Shown here piece after piece: positions 37,207-49,852 of a stretch of 64,000 nucleotides of DNA. The stretch covers positions 124,001 through 188,000 of the forward strand of contig DRFO01000020.1 of assembly GCA_011050525.1 (NCBI GenBank), given 5' to 3'. A program made the position numbers and the translations under genes. How positions within the stretch are numbered: position 1 is the first letter of the stretch; the number at the start of each line of letters is the position of its first letter. The notes below the pieces were generated by a model. That model searched no databases, was not told where the DNA came from, and was given only the letters and a program-made list of their open reading frames with translations. Source of the DNA: Halopseudomonas xinjiangensis. Lineage in GTDB: Bacteria; Pseudomonadota; Gammaproteobacteria; Pseudomonadales; Pseudomonadaceae.

Positions 37207-38219
37207 GCTCAACACCGTTTGATCCCGCAGGCAACCAGGATGCGCTGCATGTATCCAATCCGGGCGCGGTTCTTCGCGAGGCCCGATTGACTCAGGGATT
37301 GAGTGAAACTGACGTAGCGACCAGCTTGAGACTGTCGCTCAAGACTCTGGGATTCATTGAATCCGGGCAGTTCGATCGGTTGCCTGGCGATACCTTCGGG
37401 CGAGGCTACATTCGTGCCTATGCGCGACTTCTCAAGCTTGACGCCAGCCGGCTGGTGATCGATTACGATCGGCAGATGGGCATCGAAGTGCGCGAGCGGC
37501 CGGTGCACGGCATCAGTCAGATTGCGCCGTATGCCCAGAGTAGGAGTGGTCATATATGGCTACGGGCGAGTACTGCGGCGGTTCTGGCAGCGGTTTTCGC
37601 CTCAGCTCTCTGGTGGTGGAACGATAACCGCATGGTGATTCCGGAACCGGTTGTACGTAACGGAGAAGCGCTACTGGAAGAGGTGCAGATCGATTCCCTG
37701 CCGCTACCCGTTCCGCTGCCTGGATTGCGTCTGGCAGACATGCAACTGGGCGAAGAGGCTACCCCCTCGCTAGTGGATTATTCGGGCGCAGAAATAGAAA
37801 GGCTGAAAGCGGTCCAGAGCGAGCCCGATGCCACCGAAGCTGTGTCGTTGGCAGGGGACGGCACGCCGGTGCCTCAATCAGCCGAGGCCATGGCGTCGGC
37901 TGCTGACGACGTCGCGAGGGTGGCAGCGCCGAGCGAGCCCTCAGAGAGTACTGCCCCGGCAGCGACTGTTGACGGGCTGTCAATGACGTTCAAGGACAGT
38001 TGCTGGGTCCAGGTCAGCACGGCCGAAGGCCGCGTACTGCACAGTGCGTTGATGCAGGCTGGACAGTCTCTGAACATCAGCCAGGATGGCCCATTGCAGC
38101 TGATCATAGGCGCGATTGAAGCGGTGGCCAGCCTGGAATATCGTGGCGGCGAGGTCGCGGTACCTTCTAATAGAAACTCTGGAGTTGTCCGGCTAAGGCT
38201 TGGGCAGCAGGAAGGTTAA
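37203..38219 (+). CDS. rodZ: Cytoskeleton-associated protein RodZ
   Basis: A 338-residue bitopic protein. The N-terminal helix-turn-helix (residues 20-85, [20 protein letters not shown]) binds MreB in E. coli. A single membrane helix lies near residues 118-138, and a Pro/Ala-rich periplasmic linker leads to the DUF4115 domain ([17 protein letters not shown] to the end). It links the cell-wall elongation machine to MreB. ATG 37203 overlaps the pilF stop; the longer frame from 37023 is only pilF in another frame. Confidence 0.92.
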   Translation: MSSTPFDPAGNQDALHVSNPGAVLREARLTQGLSETDVATSLRLSLKTLGFIESGQFDRLPGDTFGRGYIRAYARLLKLDASRLVIDYDRQMGIEVRERPVHGISQIAPYAQSRSGHIWLRASTAAVLAAVFASALWWWNDNRMVIPEPVVRNGEALLEEVQIDSLPLPVPLPGLRLADMQLGEEATPSLVDYSGAEIERLKAVQSEPDATEAVSLAGDGTPVPQSAEAMASAADDVARVAAPSEPSESTAPAATVDGLSMTFKDSCWVQVSTAEGRVLHSALMQAGQSLNISQDGPLQLIIGAIEAVASLEYRGGEVAVPSNRNSGVVRLRLGQQEG

Positions 38220-38223
38220 TCAG

Positions 38224-39336
38224 ATGCATCAGGAGTCTCCAATCAAACGCCGGGTGTCGCGCCAGATCCGAGTTGGTTCAGTGCTGGTCGGGGGCGATGC
38301 CCCCATCTCCGTTCAGAGTATGACCAACACCGAGACCTGCGACGTGGCCGCCACCGTGGACCAGATCCGCAGGCTGGAAGCCGTCGGGGCCGACATCGTG
38401 CGTGTTTCTGTACCGAGCATGGAGGCTGCCGAGGCGTTCGGCGAGATTCGCAAGCAGGTCGGCATTGCTCTGGTGGCGGATATTCATTTCGACTACAAAA
38501 TTGCCTTGCGTGTGGCTGATCTGGGAGTCGATTGCCTGCGCATCAATCCAGGTAATATTGGACGTGAGGATCGCGTGCGAGCGGTAGTGGATGCCGCCCG
38601 GCACAATGGTATTCCTATTCGCATTGGCGTAAACGCGGGTTCGCTGGAGAAGGATCTGCAGAAGAAGTATGGAGAGCCAACGCCCGCAGCGCTGGTGGAA
38701 TCCGCTTTGCGTCATGTCGATTTCCTCGACAAGCTGGACTTCCAGGATTTCAAGGTAAGCGTCAAGGCATCGGACGTGTTTATGGCCGTAGGTGCCTATC
38801 GATTGCTCGCCGAGCAGATTGTCCAGCCTTTGCATCTCGGAATCACCGAAGCGGGTGGGCTGCGCTCGGGTACCGTGAAATCCTCGGTTGGCCTTGGCAT
38901 GCTGCTGGCCGAAGGTATCGGCGACACCATTCGTATTTCCCTCGCCGCCGATCCGCTGCAGGAAATCAAGGTGGGCTTCGATATTTTGAAGTCCCTGCGT
39001 TTGCGTTCGCGAGGCATCAATTTCATCGCCTGCCCAAGCTGCTCGCGCCAGAACTTCGATGTGGTGAAAACCATGAACGAGCTCGAGGCGAGACTGGATG
39101 ATGTCCTGGTGCCCTTGGACGTCGCGGTGATAGGTTGCGTGGTCAATGGCCCTGGAGAGGCGCGGGAAGCCGATATCGGTTTGGCCGGCGGTTCCCCCAA
39201 CAACCTTATTTACGTTGATGGTGCGCCCAACCAGAAGGTCGACAACGCAGGGCTGGTCGACCGTCTGGAGCAAATGATTCGGGACAAGATTGCCGCGAAA
39301 CAAGCGCTGGATGCCAACACCATCGTACGCGGCTGA
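38224..39336 (+). CDS. ispG: 4-hydroxy-3-methylbut-2-enyl-diphosphate synthase (IspG/GcpE)
   Basis: A 370-residue 4Fe-4S enzyme of the MEP isoprenoid pathway. The N-terminal [13 protein letters not shown] and the cluster-binding [14 protein letters not shown] and [16 protein letters not shown] are clear. It follows rodZ by four bases, in an order conserved in Pseudomonas. The start ATG 38224 is the family start; an in-frame GTG at 38200 overlaps rodZ. Confidence 0.97.
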   Translation: MHQESPIKRRVSRQIRVGSVLVGGDAPISVQSMTNTETCDVAATVDQIRRLEAVGADIVRVSVPSMEAAEAFGEIRKQVGIALVADIHFDYKIALRVADLGVDCLRINPGNIGREDRVRAVVDAARHNGIPIRIGVNAGSLEKDLQKKYGEPTPAALVESALRHVDFLDKLDFQDFKVSVKASDVFMAVGAYRLLAEQIVQPLHLGITEAGGLRSGTVKSSVGLGMLLAEGIGDTIRISLAADPLQEIKVGFDILKSLRLRSRGINFIACPSCSRQNFDVVKTMNELEARLDDVLVPLDVAVIGCVVNGPGEAREADIGLAGGSPNNLIYVDGAPNQKVDNAGLVDRLEQMIRDKIAAKQALDANTIVRG

Positions 39337-39352
39337 TAAAGGATAGAAAGCT

Positions 39353-40630
39353 TTGAAGACCCTGCAAGCCATACGCGGCATGAACGACATCTTGCCCGTC
39401 GACAGCGCACTCTGGCAGTACCTCGAAAAAACCGTAGCGGACCTGCTGGGTGGTTATGGCTACCAGCAGATCCGGTTGCCGATTGTCGAGTCGACCGAAC
39501 TGTTCAAACGATCCATCGGCGAAGTCACGGATATTGTTGAAAAGGAAATGTATACCTTCGCCGACCGCAACGGCGATTCCCTGACGCTGCGGCCGGAAGG
39601 TACTGCCGGTTGCGTACGGGCGATGCTCGAGCACGGGCTGCTCGGTGGCGGGGTCAGTCACAAGGTTTGGTACACCGGTCCCATGTTTCGTCACGAGCGG
39701 CCGCAGAAGGGACGTTACAGACAGTTCCATCAGATTGGCGTTGAAGCCTTCAATCTGGCTGGGCCTGATATTGATGCCGAGCTGATTATCCTGAGCTGGC
39801 GGCTGTGGCAAAAGCTGGGTCTTGCCGAAGCGGTCACGTTGGAGCTCAACAGTTTGGGAAGCTCCGCAGACCGGGCGCGCTATCGCGAAGCGCTGGTGGA
39901 TTATCTTCGTGCCCGCTTCGATCAGCTTGATGAAGATAGCCAGCGCCGCCTGGAGAGCAATCCCCTGCGCGTGCTTGATAGCAAGAACGCTGATACCCAG
40001 GCGCTGCTGGTCGAGGCTCCTGCACTGGCGGATTTTCTGAGCGACGAAGCGCGCGAGCATTTTGCTGGCCTCCGCGCCTTGCTTGACGCAGCGGGTGTGC
40101 CCTACATCATCAACCCCCGCCTGGTCAGAGGTCTGGATTATTACGGTCTTACGGTATTCGAATGGGTTACCGATAAACTCGGGGCCCAGGGTACGGTGTG
40201 TGCCGGTGGGCGGTACGACATACTGGTTGAGCAGATGGGCGGCAAACCTGCGCCAGCGGTAGGCTTCGCCATGGGAATGGAAAGATTGCTGCTGCTGATC
40301 GAGACGCTGGGGAAGGTGCCTGCAGAGTTGGCCAGGCAGGTAGACCTGTATCTGGTGATGCTGGGTGACGCGGCAGTGAGTGCGGGCTTCCAACTGGCTG
40401 AGCAGTTACGTGATGCCTTGCCTGGCGTGCGGCTTGTGGTGCATTGTGGCGGCGGCAGTTTCAAGAGCCAGTTCAAAAAGGCCGATAAATCCGGTGCGCT
40501 GTATGCTCTGATACTTGGCGAAGACGAAGCGGCCGCTCAGCAGATCGGTCTGAAACCGTTGCGTGACCGGACTGAGCAGGAAAATATCCCATGGCAGGCA
40601 TTGCCAGGGCGTCTAAAACAATTGTTGTAA
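39353..40630 (+). CDS. hisS: Histidyl-tRNA synthetase
   Basis: A 425-residue class II aminoacyl-tRNA synthetase. [20 protein letters not shown] is the usual N-terminus, so the TTG at 39353 is the probable start, with AAGGA about ten bases upstream; the first ATG (39380) would remove conserved residues. Motif 2 ([20 protein letters not shown]), the histidine A motif [15 protein letters not shown] and motif 3 [10 protein letters not shown] are intact. Confidence 0.96.
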   Translation: MKTLQAIRGMNDILPVDSALWQYLEKTVADLLGGYGYQQIRLPIVESTELFKRSIGEVTDIVEKEMYTFADRNGDSLTLRPEGTAGCVRAMLEHGLLGGGVSHKVWYTGPMFRHERPQKGRYRQFHQIGVEAFNLAGPDIDAELIILSWRLWQKLGLAEAVTLELNSLGSSADRARYREALVDYLRARFDQLDEDSQRRLESNPLRVLDSKNADTQALLVEAPALADFLSDEAREHFAGLRALLDAAGVPYIINPRLVRGLDYYGLTVFEWVTDKLGAQGTVCAGGRYDILVEQMGGKPAPAVGFAMGMERLLLLIETLGKVPAELARQVDLYLVMLGDAAVSAGFQLAEQLRDALPGVRLVVHCGGGSFKSQFKKADKSGALYALILGEDEAAAQQIGLKPLRDRTEQENIPWQALPGRLKQLL

Positions 40631-40667
40631 GCAGTTGCAGCGCTTTTGACTCGGGAAGGAGTGTAGG

Positions 40668-41306
40668 GTGAGTTACCAGACAGAAGAAGAACAAGTAGAG
40701 CGGATCAAGGAATTGTGGCGCAGGCACGGCGTGCCGTTGCTCACCGGTGCGGTATTGGCGCTGGCAGGCGTATTTGGGTGGAACGCCTGGACTGATTACA
40801 AACAAACTCAGGCGGCAAACGCCTCGGCGCTTTATCAGACGATGCTCGAGGCTGTACTCAGTAATGAGACTGTCGAATCACGTACGCAGGCAGCCGAGCT
40901 TGCAGAGCAGCTGCGTTCGGACTATCCCGGCACGCAATACGCTCAGTTCGCTGCGTTGATGCAAGCCAAGCTTGCGGTTGAAGCCGAGGACTTTGCGGGC
41001 GCTGAAAAGCTCCTTAACGAAGTAGCCAACAGTGCGGATGCTGCGCTGGGTGAAGTAGCCCGTCAGCGTCTGGCGAGAGTTCTTGCTCAGCAGGAGCGGG
41101 CCGAAGAGGCGCTTGAACTGTTCACTACGGAAGTGACCGGCCAGTTGCTTGCCGGTCGTGAAGAAATACGCGGCGATCTGCTGCTGGGGTTGGGTCGCGA
41201 GGAAGAGGCCCGTGAAGCATATCGGTCAGCCCTTGAGGCAATTGAAGATCCCCGCGCGCGCCCGCAACTGCAGTTGAAACTTGATGATCTGGCGGAGGAA
41301 GCCTAG
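40668..41306 (+). CDS. yfgM: YfgM-type membrane TPR protein
   Basis: A 212-residue protein with a cytoplasmic N-terminus (MSYQTEEEQVERIKELWRRH), one membrane helix near residues 21-42, and a periplasmic TPR_21 domain. E. coli YfgM associates with the Sec translocon and the chaperone PpiD. The start is GTG 40668, with GGAAGGAG upstream. The TAG stop shares its G with the GTG start of bamB. Confidence 0.92.
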   Translation: MSYQTEEEQVERIKELWRRHGVPLLTGAVLALAGVFGWNAWTDYKQTQAANASALYQTMLEAVLSNETVESRTQAAELAEQLRSDYPGTQYAQFAALMQAKLAVEAEDFAGAEKLLNEVANSADAALGEVARQRLARVLAQQERAEEALELFTTEVTGQLLAGREEIRGDLLLGLGREEEAREAYRSALEAIEDPRARPQLQLKLDDLAEEA

Positions 41307-42451
41307 TGAAGCTGATGTCCCGATATTTTGCTGTGAGTGTTGCAGCCCTGCTTATTGCAGGTTGTGGCAGCTCCAGTGAGAAAGAGCTACCGCCCGCAGA
41401 GCTGGAAGATTTCACCGCTGAGGTGGAATTTGAACGTAGCTGGAAAAGAAATATCGGCGTCGGTCAGGGTAAGCTCTACAACACCTTGGTGCCAACACTG
41501 GATGGCCTGACCTTGTACGCCGCTGACGCCAAGGGTCGGGTTGTTGCCATGGACCGTGACGACGGCTCGGTGATCTGGGAAAGCCGCCTGAAGGAACGAA
41601 CGTCCGGGGCAGTGGGCGCCGGTGGTGGTCGCGTCATGGTGGGTACCCTGGACGGTGAAGTGATCGTTCTCGACGAAAATGATGGGGAAGAACTGTGGCG
41701 CGCCAAGGTGTCCAGTGAAGTGCTGGCGCCCCCGCAGACCAATGGCGATGTGGTCGTGATACAGACTCAGGACGATAACCTGGTTGCCCTGGATATCGGT
41801 ACGGGCGAGCGGCGGTGGATATATGAAGCCAGCTTGCCGGTCCTTACTGTGCGAGGGCACAGTACGCCGATAGTGAATCTGCGTCAGGTTTTCGCCGGTC
41901 TGGCGAGTGGACGCGTCATATCACTGGCAGCGGACTCCGGGTCCCTGATCTGGGAGGAGCGTGTCGCGCAGCCCCAGGGGCGGTCCGAACTGGAGCGTAT
42001 GGTCGATATCGACGGCCAAATGCTTTTGGTTGACCAGTCGCTTTATGTGGCGGCTTTCCAGGGTAATCTGGTAGCCCTCGATGCAGGTTCCGGCAGCACT
42101 CGCTGGCAGGTTCCGGCCTCAAGTCATGGCGGCCCGGCTGCCGGCTTCGGTAGCATCTACCTGAGTCATGCTGACGGTACGGTTGAGGCGTTCGACCAGA
42201 ACCGACCTGCTTCATTGTGGCGCAATGAAAGTCTGCAACGTCGTCGGCTGACCGCTCCCGTAGCTTTCAGTAGTTATGTCGCGGTTGCCGACTTCGAAGG
42301 GTACGTGCATCTGCTGGCCCAGACAGATGGTCGCCTGGTTGGCCGCATCAAGGTCGACGGCAAGGGCATTCGGGTCCCACCGATTGCTTTGGGCGACACC
42401 TTGTATGTATTCGGTAACAGTGGCGACCTGGTTGCGCTCAAACTGAAATAA
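41306..42451 (+). CDS. bamB: Outer membrane assembly lipoprotein BamB
   Basis: A 381-residue beta-propeller lipoprotein of the BAM complex, which inserts outer-membrane proteins. The signal peptide ends in IAGC (Cys20). PQQ-like blade repeats such as [14 protein letters not shown] and [17 protein letters not shown] recur along the protein. The start is GTG 41306, sharing one base with the yfgM stop. A strong terminator follows it. Confidence 0.95.
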   Translation: MKLMSRYFAVSVAALLIAGCGSSSEKELPPAELEDFTAEVEFERSWKRNIGVGQGKLYNTLVPTLDGLTLYAADAKGRVVAMDRDDGSVIWESRLKERTSGAVGAGGGRVMVGTLDGEVIVLDENDGEELWRAKVSSEVLAPPQTNGDVVVIQTQDDNLVALDIGTGERRWIYEASLPVLTVRGHSTPIVNLRQVFAGLASGRVISLAADSGSLIWEERVAQPQGRSELERMVDIDGQMLLVDQSLYVAAFQGNLVALDAGSGSTRWQVPASSHGGPAAGFGSIYLSHADGTVEAFDQNRPASLWRNESLQRRRLTAPVAFSSYVAVADFEGYVHLLAQTDGRLVGRIKVDGKGIRVPPIALGDTLYVFGNSGDLVALKLK

Positions 42452-42473
42452 CCCGAAAAAGGTTATACTTTCC

Positions 42474-42513
42474 CGGCCGCTGCCCAATAAGGGGCAGCGG
42501 CCGTTTTGTTTTG
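42474..42513 (+). terminator. Strong terminator between bamB and der
   Basis: A 12-bp stem, CGGCCGCTGCCC pairing with GGGCAGCGGCCG, has a loop of about six bases and is followed by TTTTGTTTTG. It lies between two same-strand genes, so der must have its own start of transcription or rely on readthrough. Confidence 0.85.
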
Positions 42514-42542
42514 CTGGCACGCCAGGCGTGCGCGGAGTGATC

Positions 42543-43985
42543 ATGGTTCCTGTAATTGCCCTGGTGGGCCGCCCCAACGTGGGCAAATCCACATTGTTCA
42601 ACCGTCTGACCAAAAGTCGTGATGCCATTGTTGCCGACGTGGCCGGGTTGACCCGCGATCGCCAGTACGGCGAGGCGCTCTGGCAGGGCAAAACTTATAT
42701 CGTGGTTGATACTGGCGGCATTAGCGGTGATGAACAGGGCATCGATACCATCATGGCTGGTCAGTCGCTCCAGGCCATTGAAGAAGCCGACGCCGTGTTG
42801 TTCCTGGTCGATGCGCAGACAGGCCGCACCGCAGCCGATGAGATGATCGCAGCGCATCTGAGGAAACGCCACAAGCACACCTTCCTGATTGCCAACAAGC
42901 TGGATGGCGCGCAGCAGGATTCCATTTTGGGCGAGTTTTCTTCTCTGGGCCTCGGCGCGCCTATTCCCATTGCTGCCGCCCATGGGCGCAACATCAATCC
43001 CATGCTGGAAGCGGTATTGGGCGAAGAGGGCGTGGCGCGGGTTGAGGTCGACGCAGACGGCAATCCGATCGCGCCCAAGATCGTCAAGGCAATCGGTACC
43101 AAGATTGCCGTCATCGGCCGCCCCAATGTGGGCAAGTCGACGCTGGTCAACCGCATGCTTGGTGAAGACCGCGTGGTCGTATTCGATCAGGCTGGAACCA
43201 CCCGCGACACCATCTATATCCCCTACGAGCGACATGACAAGCCTTACACCTTGATCGACACGGCGGGAGTGCGCAAACGCGGCAAGGTGTTCGAGGCGGT
43301 CGAGAAGTTCTCTGTCATCAAGGCCCTGCAGGCGATCGAAGACGCCAACGTGGTTATTTTCGTGGTGGATGCCCGCGAGGGTATCGTCGATCAGGATTTG
43401 CATCTGCTGGGATTTGTCCTCGAGGCTGGCCGCGCGCTGGTGGTTGCGGTCAACAAGTGGGACGGAATGGACGAGAGCGAAAAGGATTTCGTTAAGATCG
43501 AGCTGCAAAGGCGGTTGATTTTTACCCAGTTCGCCGACCTGCATTTTATCTCGGCGCTGCATGGTAGCGGTGTTGGTCTGCTCTACAAGTCGGTAGACCA
43601 GGCGTTCGAAAGCGCCATGACCAAAGTCCCCACCAAACGTATGACTGAAATTCTGGAAGCAGCCGTAGCGGAACACCAGCCGCCATTGGTCAATGGCCGA
43701 CGTATCAAGCTGCGCTATGCGCATCTTGGTGGCTCCAACCCGCCGATCATTGTGGTCCATGGCAATCAGGTCGATGCGGTGCCCAGGTCTTATACCCGCT
43801 ACCTGGAAAACACCTTCAGAAAAGTACTGAAGCTGTCAGGTACTCCTATTCGAGTCGAGTACAAGGGCGGCGACAACCCCTTTGCAGATCGGAAGAACGC
43901 CTTGAGTGACCGTCAGGTCAACAAGAAGCGGCGCTTGATGAGCCATCACAAAAAAGCCGAGAAGAAACGCAAAGACAAACGCTGA
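42543..43985 (+). CDS. der: Ribosome assembly GTPase Der (EngA)
   Basis: A 480-residue protein with two tandem GTPase domains. Each has a P-loop: [15 protein letters not shown] near residue 9 and [15 protein letters not shown] near residue 195. The G4 motifs NKLD and NKWD are present, and a KH-like C-terminal domain is followed by a lysine-rich tail ([20 protein letters not shown]). Der acts in 50S subunit maturation. ATG 42543 matches the family start; the in-frame GTG at 42528 is less likely. It lies just after a strong terminator. Confidence 0.96.
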   Translation: MVPVIALVGRPNVGKSTLFNRLTKSRDAIVADVAGLTRDRQYGEALWQGKTYIVVDTGGISGDEQGIDTIMAGQSLQAIEEADAVLFLVDAQTGRTAADEMIAAHLRKRHKHTFLIANKLDGAQQDSILGEFSSLGLGAPIPIAAAHGRNINPMLEAVLGEEGVARVEVDADGNPIAPKIVKAIGTKIAVIGRPNVGKSTLVNRMLGEDRVVVFDQAGTTRDTIYIPYERHDKPYTLIDTAGVRKRGKVFEAVEKFSVIKALQAIEDANVVIFVVDAREGIVDQDLHLLGFVLEAGRALVVAVNKWDGMDESEKDFVKIELQRRLIFTQFADLHFISALHGSGVGLLYKSVDQAFESAMTKVPTKRMTEILEAAVAEHQPPLVNGRRIKLRYAHLGGSNPPIIVVHGNQVDAVPRSYTRYLENTFRKVLKLSGTPIRVEYKGGDNPFADRKNALSDRQVNKKRRLMSHHKKAEKKRKDKR

Positions 43986-44030
43986 GATTCTGGCCGCGCT
44001 AACCATGCGGCCAGGTACTTCCTCGCTTGT

Positions 44031-45701
44031 TTACGCGGCCTGGGCGCGGGTTTTCCGCAGGGCGCGGTTCAAGGCGCTGAACAGTGCGCGGAAGCTTGCA
44101 GTAGTCAGGTTCTCGTCTATCCCGACGCCATGCAGTGGTTGGCCATCATTCAGGCGGATCTCGACATAGGCTGCCGCTTTGGCGTTGGTGCCCGAGCCAA
44201 TGGCATGTTCATGGTAATCCATGATTTCCACGGCATCTGGCAATCCAGCAACCAGCGCTTCCAGCGGCCCTTTGCCCAGACCTCGCCAGTGCTGAGTCTC
44301 GCCATTGTTCAGCACTTCTATGTCCACCGCGCTGGTGCCGTTTTCTTCCTGTAGACGGTGACGGATCAGTGCGTAGGGGCTGCTCGCCTGCAGATATTCC
44401 CGATCAAGCAAGGAATGGATTTGCCTTGCGCTCATTTCCAGGCCGAGTCTATCCGTTTCCCCCTGAACCACCTGGCTGAACTCAATCTGCATGCGTCGTG
44501 GCAGGCTGATGCCGTATTCCTGCTCAAGCAGGTAGGTGATGCCACCCTTACCTGACTGGCTATTGACCCGAATGACCGCTTCGTAACTGCGACCAATATC
44601 TGCGGGATCGATGGGCAGATAAGGCACTTCCCACAGGCTGTCCGGCTTTTGCTGGCTGAAACCCTTGCGAATGGCGTCCTGATGCGAGCCGGAAAACGCT
44701 GTGTGCACCAGATCACCGACATAGGGATGACGAGGGTGCACGGGCAACTGATTGCATTGTTCCACGACTTTGCGCACCGCATCGATATCGGAAAAGTCGA
44801 GTTGGGGATGGATGCCCTGCGTGTAGAGGTTGAGGGCCAGGGTCACCAGATCGACATTGCCGGTGCGCTCGCCATTGCCGAACAGGCAGCCCTCGACCCG
44901 GTCGGCGCCCGCCAGCAATCCCAGCTCTGTCGCCGCTACGCCCGTGCCGCGGTCGTTATGGGTGTGCAGGCTGATCAATACGCTATCGCGCCGGCTGACG
45001 TGGCGGCAGAACCATTCAATCTGATCTGCATAGTGATTGGGCGTCGCCACTTCAACCGTCGCTGGCAAATTCAGAATCGCCTTGTTGTCAGGTGTAGGCT
45101 GCCAGATATCCAGTACCGCGTCACAGACTTCGACGGCGAACTCCAGCTCCGTGGAGGTGAAAATCTCCGGCGAATACTGAAAGGTCCATTGGGTGTCCGG
45201 CTGCTTGGCAGCAAGTTCCCTGATCAAGGTGGCGGCATTCACCGCAATGTCGATCACGCCCTGCTTGTCCTGGTTGAATACGATACGCCGGAAGCTGGGC
45301 GCCGTAGCGTTGTAGACATGCATGATCGCCCGCTTGGCACCGCGCAGTGATTCGAAGGAGCGCGCGATCAGATCAGGGCGGGCCTGGGTCAGAACCTGAA
45401 TGGTCACATCGTCTGGGATATGCCCGTTCTCAATCAACGTACGCACAAAATCGAAATCCATCTGCGAAGCCGAGGGGAAGGCTACTTCGATCTGCTTGAC
45501 GCCTACGTTCACCAGGGTCTGGAAAAACTTGAGTTTCTTCTCTGGATCCATCGGCTCTATCAGCGACTGGTTTCCGTCCCGCAAGTCGGAGCTGCACCAG
45601 ACGGGTACCTCGGTGAGAGTACGGCTCGGCCATTGACGGTCCGGAATAGTGACCGGTTGGAAAGGACGGTACTTTACTGACGGATCTTTAAGCATGCTCA
45701 T
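44031..45701 (-). CDS. leuA: 2-isopropylmalate synthase
   Basis: A 556-residue enzyme for the first step of leucine synthesis. The catalytic DRE-TIM motif is [15 protein letters not shown]. The barrel domain is followed by the C-terminal regulatory domain that binds leucine (from about residue 430). The start [14 protein letters not shown] at 45701 gives the length of the P. aeruginosa enzyme. The frame is open for 34 more codons upstream (to 45803). Those residues are rich in Asn, His and Arg and have no homology I know, so they are left out, though a longer leader cannot be excluded. It converges on der. Confidence 0.95.
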   Translation of the reverse strand: MSMLKDPSVKYRPFQPVTIPDRQWPSRTLTEVPVWCSSDLRDGNQSLIEPMDPEKKLKFFQTLVNVGVKQIEVAFPSASQMDFDFVRTLIENGHIPDDVTIQVLTQARPDLIARSFESLRGAKRAIMHVYNATAPSFRRIVFNQDKQGVIDIAVNAATLIRELAAKQPDTQWTFQYSPEIFTSTELEFAVEVCDAVLDIWQPTPDNKAILNLPATVEVATPNHYADQIEWFCRHVSRRDSVLISLHTHNDRGTGVAATELGLLAGADRVEGCLFGNGERTGNVDLVTLALNLYTQGIHPQLDFSDIDAVRKVVEQCNQLPVHPRHPYVGDLVHTAFSGSHQDAIRKGFSQQKPDSLWEVPYLPIDPADIGRSYEAVIRVNSQSGKGGITYLLEQEYGISLPRRMQIEFSQVVQGETDRLGLEMSARQIHSLLDREYLQASSPYALIRHRLQEENGTSAVDIEVLNNGETQHWRGLGKGPLEALVAGLPDAVEIMDYHEHAIGSGTNAKAAAYVEIRLNDGQPLHGVGIDENLTTASFRALFSALNRALRKTRAQAA

Positions 45702-45925
45702 GGGTGTATTGTCCTGATGTGCTCGGCGTCTGGTGAACGCAGCGCTGTACGGATTGTGGTCGTAATTGCTGTAAACGTTAAGGTGAATAGGATTTGGTTG
45801 CAACGGTGGAAGAAAAATCAGCAGGAAAAGCTAAAAAATTACGGTTATTGGAAATAATAACGATAGGATAGGGGGCGTCTGGGTGATTTCTGCTACCACC
45901 GCGAGGGCAAACAAGCTGGCGGAAT

Positions 45926-46753
45926 TCAGGGCATGAAGGCGCCGATGAAGATTGCCGGATCCACTCGTGTGTTATTCAAGCTCACGTTCCAGTGCAGGTG
46001 AGGCCCGGTAGCCCTGCCGGTCGCGCCGACCTTGCCCAGTACCGCGCCGCGGGCCAGTTCTTCGCCAACCGTCACATCGACCGCCGACAGATGGCAAAAC
46101 ATGCTGATCAAGCCTTGCCCATGGTCGACAAAAACGGTCCTGCCATTGAAGAAATAGTTGCCCACCAAAATCACCCTGCCCGCTGCCGGTGCCTTGATAG
46201 GCGTGCCAAGCGGTACGGCGAAGTCCAGGCCGGAATGCGGGTTGCGTTCCTGGCCATTGAAAAATCGCCGCAGGCCAAAGGCACTGGAAAGACGTCCGTT
46301 GACCGGCTTGTCAAACAGCAAGTTGCTTGGCTGGCGTGGACTGAAGGTCTGATACGCCTCGATCTGTTCCGCCAGCTCCCGCTGGATGCGCTTTTGCCTG
46401 GCTGCATCAGGCGTAACCTGCTGCTGGTTTTTCAAGGTTATATGCTGGGCAATATAGGTCTTGCTGGTCACGGTAAAGGGCAGTTGCTGACCGTCATCCA
46501 GCGTGATTCGATGCGTGCCCGGTTCGGCAGTAAGCGCAATACCCGCTATGGCGATCCAGCGCTCACCCTCTTCGCGAATCACCAGCAACGGGGCTTCCTG
46601 GTAGTGGGTCCGGGGCGCTGTGGCTTGCTCTGGTAGGGCAATAACGGCAACACCGCCGGGAACGGGTTTGTGCAACAGGCGCGAAATGAATCCTTCAGCC
46701 GAAGCGGGTAAAGCCAGGCAGGCAAGCAGGCACAGCGTGATCAGTTTGGTCAT
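45926..46753 (-). CDS. Exported M23 family metallopeptidase
   Basis: A 275-residue protein with a signal peptide (MTKLITLCLLACLALPASA, cleavage at residue 19). A beta-sandwich-like N-terminal part (APRTHYQEAPLLVIREEGER) resembles the N-domain seen in OapA/YebA-like proteins. The LytM domain begins near residue 150 (GRLSSAFGLRRFFNGQ). The zinc ligands are in NPHSGLDFAV (His, Asp) and GPHLHWNV (His-x-His), so it should be an active peptidoglycan endopeptidase. It follows xseA by two bases on the same strand. This xseA-M23 pair also occurs in Pseudomonas. Confidence 0.88.
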   Translation of the reverse strand: MTKLITLCLLACLALPASAEGFISRLLHKPVPGGVAVIALPEQATAPRTHYQEAPLLVIREEGERWIAIAGIALTAEPGTHRITLDDGQQLPFTVTSKTYIAQHITLKNQQQVTPDAARQKRIQRELAEQIEAYQTFSPRQPSNLLFDKPVNGRLSSAFGLRRFFNGQERNPHSGLDFAVPLGTPIKAPAAGRVILVGNYFFNGRTVFVDHGQGLISMFCHLSAVDVTVGEELARGAVLGKVGATGRATGPHLHWNVSLNNTRVDPAIFIGAFMP

Positions 46754-46755
46754 GG

Positions 46756-48138
46756 TCAGTCGAGTAGCGAGAGGGTGTGGGGTTCGTCGAAGTCGCTCTC
46801 GACCCTCAGGGCCAGGCGTCCATCGCTGAGGCGAGCTTGTAGTCGTTGTCCCGGCAGGGCTTCTTTGCGACTACGCAGAACGCGGCCTTGCTGGTCGAGC
46901 AAAATACTATAGCCGCGACCGAGGGTGGCCAGCGGACTGACCAGATGCAGGGTTTGGCTGGTACCATGCAGCCGTTGTCGATATTGCTCCAGGGTGCGGT
47001 CGATGGCTCGCGGAAGGCGCAGCTCCAGATGCTCAATGCGCTGGCGCAGCAATCCCAGACGTTGGCCAGGATGACGCGCCTGGAGTCGGCTTTGCAAGCG
47101 TTCGAAGCGTTGGACGAGCTGAATCTGTCGCTGGTTTTGTGCGCGGCGCAGGCGCATCTCCAGATCGTCAAGCTTCTGGGCCTGCTGAGTCAGACGCTCC
47201 CCGGGATGGCGCAGGCGCTTGCGCAGGTTGTTCAGGCAAAGCTGTTCGCGGGTCAGATGCGCTTTCATGCATTGCAGCAACTGACGATGGGCACGATTGA
47301 TCTGGTGCAGCATCGCCTGCTGGTCCGGGCTCAACAACTCAGCAGCTGCCGACGGCGTCGGGGCTCGCACGTCGGCGATAAAGTCGCTGATCGATACATC
47401 GGTTTCATGGCCAACCGCGCACACCGTTGGCGTTACGCAGGCCTTTAGCGCGCGGGCGACCATCTCTTCGTTGAACGGCCAGAGATCCTCCAGCGAGCCG
47501 CCGCCGCGAGCCAGAATCAACGCATCGAGTCCGGCCCGATCGGCCAGCTGCAAAGCGCGGACGATCTGCGGCGCGGCATCCCGGCCCTGGACCGGCGTCG
47601 GCACTATGACCAGTTCGATAAAAGGCGCACGCCGGCCGAATACGCTGATGATGTCGCGCACCGCAGCGCCGCTGGGCGAGGTGATAACGCCAATCCGCCG
47701 GGGGTGGCTGGGCAGGGCGCGCTTGCCGTCGGTATCGAACAGCCCTTCGGCCTGCAGCTTGGTTTTTAGCGCTTCGAACGCCTGACGCAGCGCGCCGTCG
47801 CCGGCCTGCTCAAGGCTGTCCAGAATCAGTTGGTAATCACCGCGCCCTTCATAAAGGCTCACGCGACCGCGGGCGCGCACCAGCAAGCCATCGCGCAGGT
47901 CCATGCGGATGCGGCTGGCATGCTGGCGGAACAGGGCGCAGCGTATCTGGGCCTTACTGTCCTTCAGCGTGAAGTACAGATGGCCGGAGGAGGGGCGCGA
48001 CAGGTTGGATAGCTCGCCCTCGACCCATATACGCGGGAATACGTCCTCCAGCAGGCTGCGCGCCCGGGCGTTCAGCTGGCTGACCGTCAGGACTTCGCGT
48101 TCGGTATTGAGGCGCTGGAATATGGCATCGTCATTCAT
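46756..48138 (-). CDS. xseA: Exodeoxyribonuclease VII large subunit
   Basis: A 460-residue nuclease subunit. The N-terminal OB-fold (VEGELSNLSRPSSGHLYFTL) binds single-stranded DNA. The central catalytic domain has RIGVITSPSGAAVRDIISV, GGGSLEDLWPFNEE and VGHETDVSISDFIAD. A long helical, Arg-rich coiled coil follows (residues 280-410). With XseB it degrades single-stranded DNA in repair. xseB is not adjacent. Confidence 0.95.
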   Translation of the reverse strand: MNDDAIFQRLNTEREVLTVSQLNARARSLLEDVFPRIWVEGELSNLSRPSSGHLYFTLKDSKAQIRCALFRQHASRIRMDLRDGLLVRARGRVSLYEGRGDYQLILDSLEQAGDGALRQAFEALKTKLQAEGLFDTDGKRALPSHPRRIGVITSPSGAAVRDIISVFGRRAPFIELVIVPTPVQGRDAAPQIVRALQLADRAGLDALILARGGGSLEDLWPFNEEMVARALKACVTPTVCAVGHETDVSISDFIADVRAPTPSAAAELLSPDQQAMLHQINRAHRQLLQCMKAHLTREQLCLNNLRKRLRHPGERLTQQAQKLDDLEMRLRRAQNQRQIQLVQRFERLQSRLQARHPGQRLGLLRQRIEHLELRLPRAIDRTLEQYRQRLHGTSQTLHLVSPLATLGRGYSILLDQQGRVLRSRKEALPGQRLQARLSDGRLALRVESDFDEPHTLSLLD

Positions 48139-48207
48139 GGGTGCATAGTAGCTTGAGTTGGGGCCGCGATGAAATCAGGATAAATTTGCCAGGTGGTGTG
48201 ATTCCAA

Positions 48208-49766
<1,559 letters not shown>

Positions 49767-49782
49767 CATGCGATAAACCGTG

Positions 49783-49809
49783 AGCGGCACGACCAGCAGT
49801 CGTGCCGCT
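49783..49809 (+). other. Hairpin between guaB and guaA
   Basis: An 11-bp perfect stem, AGCGGCACGAC with GTCGTGCCGCT, has a 5-base loop. No T-run follows, so it more likely adjusts mRNA stability or the GuaB:GuaA ratio than ends transcription. Confidence 0.6.
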
Positions 49810-49852
49810 TGCCTGCTGTCTGCTTTGCTCCATTCCCTTTTCGAGGCGCCCC

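Noticed and set aside
39206..40393. Minus-strand open frame of 395 codons opposite hisS
   Set aside because: Antisense to conserved hisS and the end of ispG, with no family features.
42438..43760. Long minus-strand open frame of 440 codons opposite der
   Set aside because: It mirrors der, a fully conserved GTPase gene on the plus strand. The translation has no recognisable domain and the pattern is a codon-bias shadow.
45702..45803. Extra 34 codons upstream of leuA, or a leucine attenuator peptide
   Set aside because: The stretch has hardly any leucine codons and no attenuator hairpin pair was seen. The start at 45701 matches known LeuA length.
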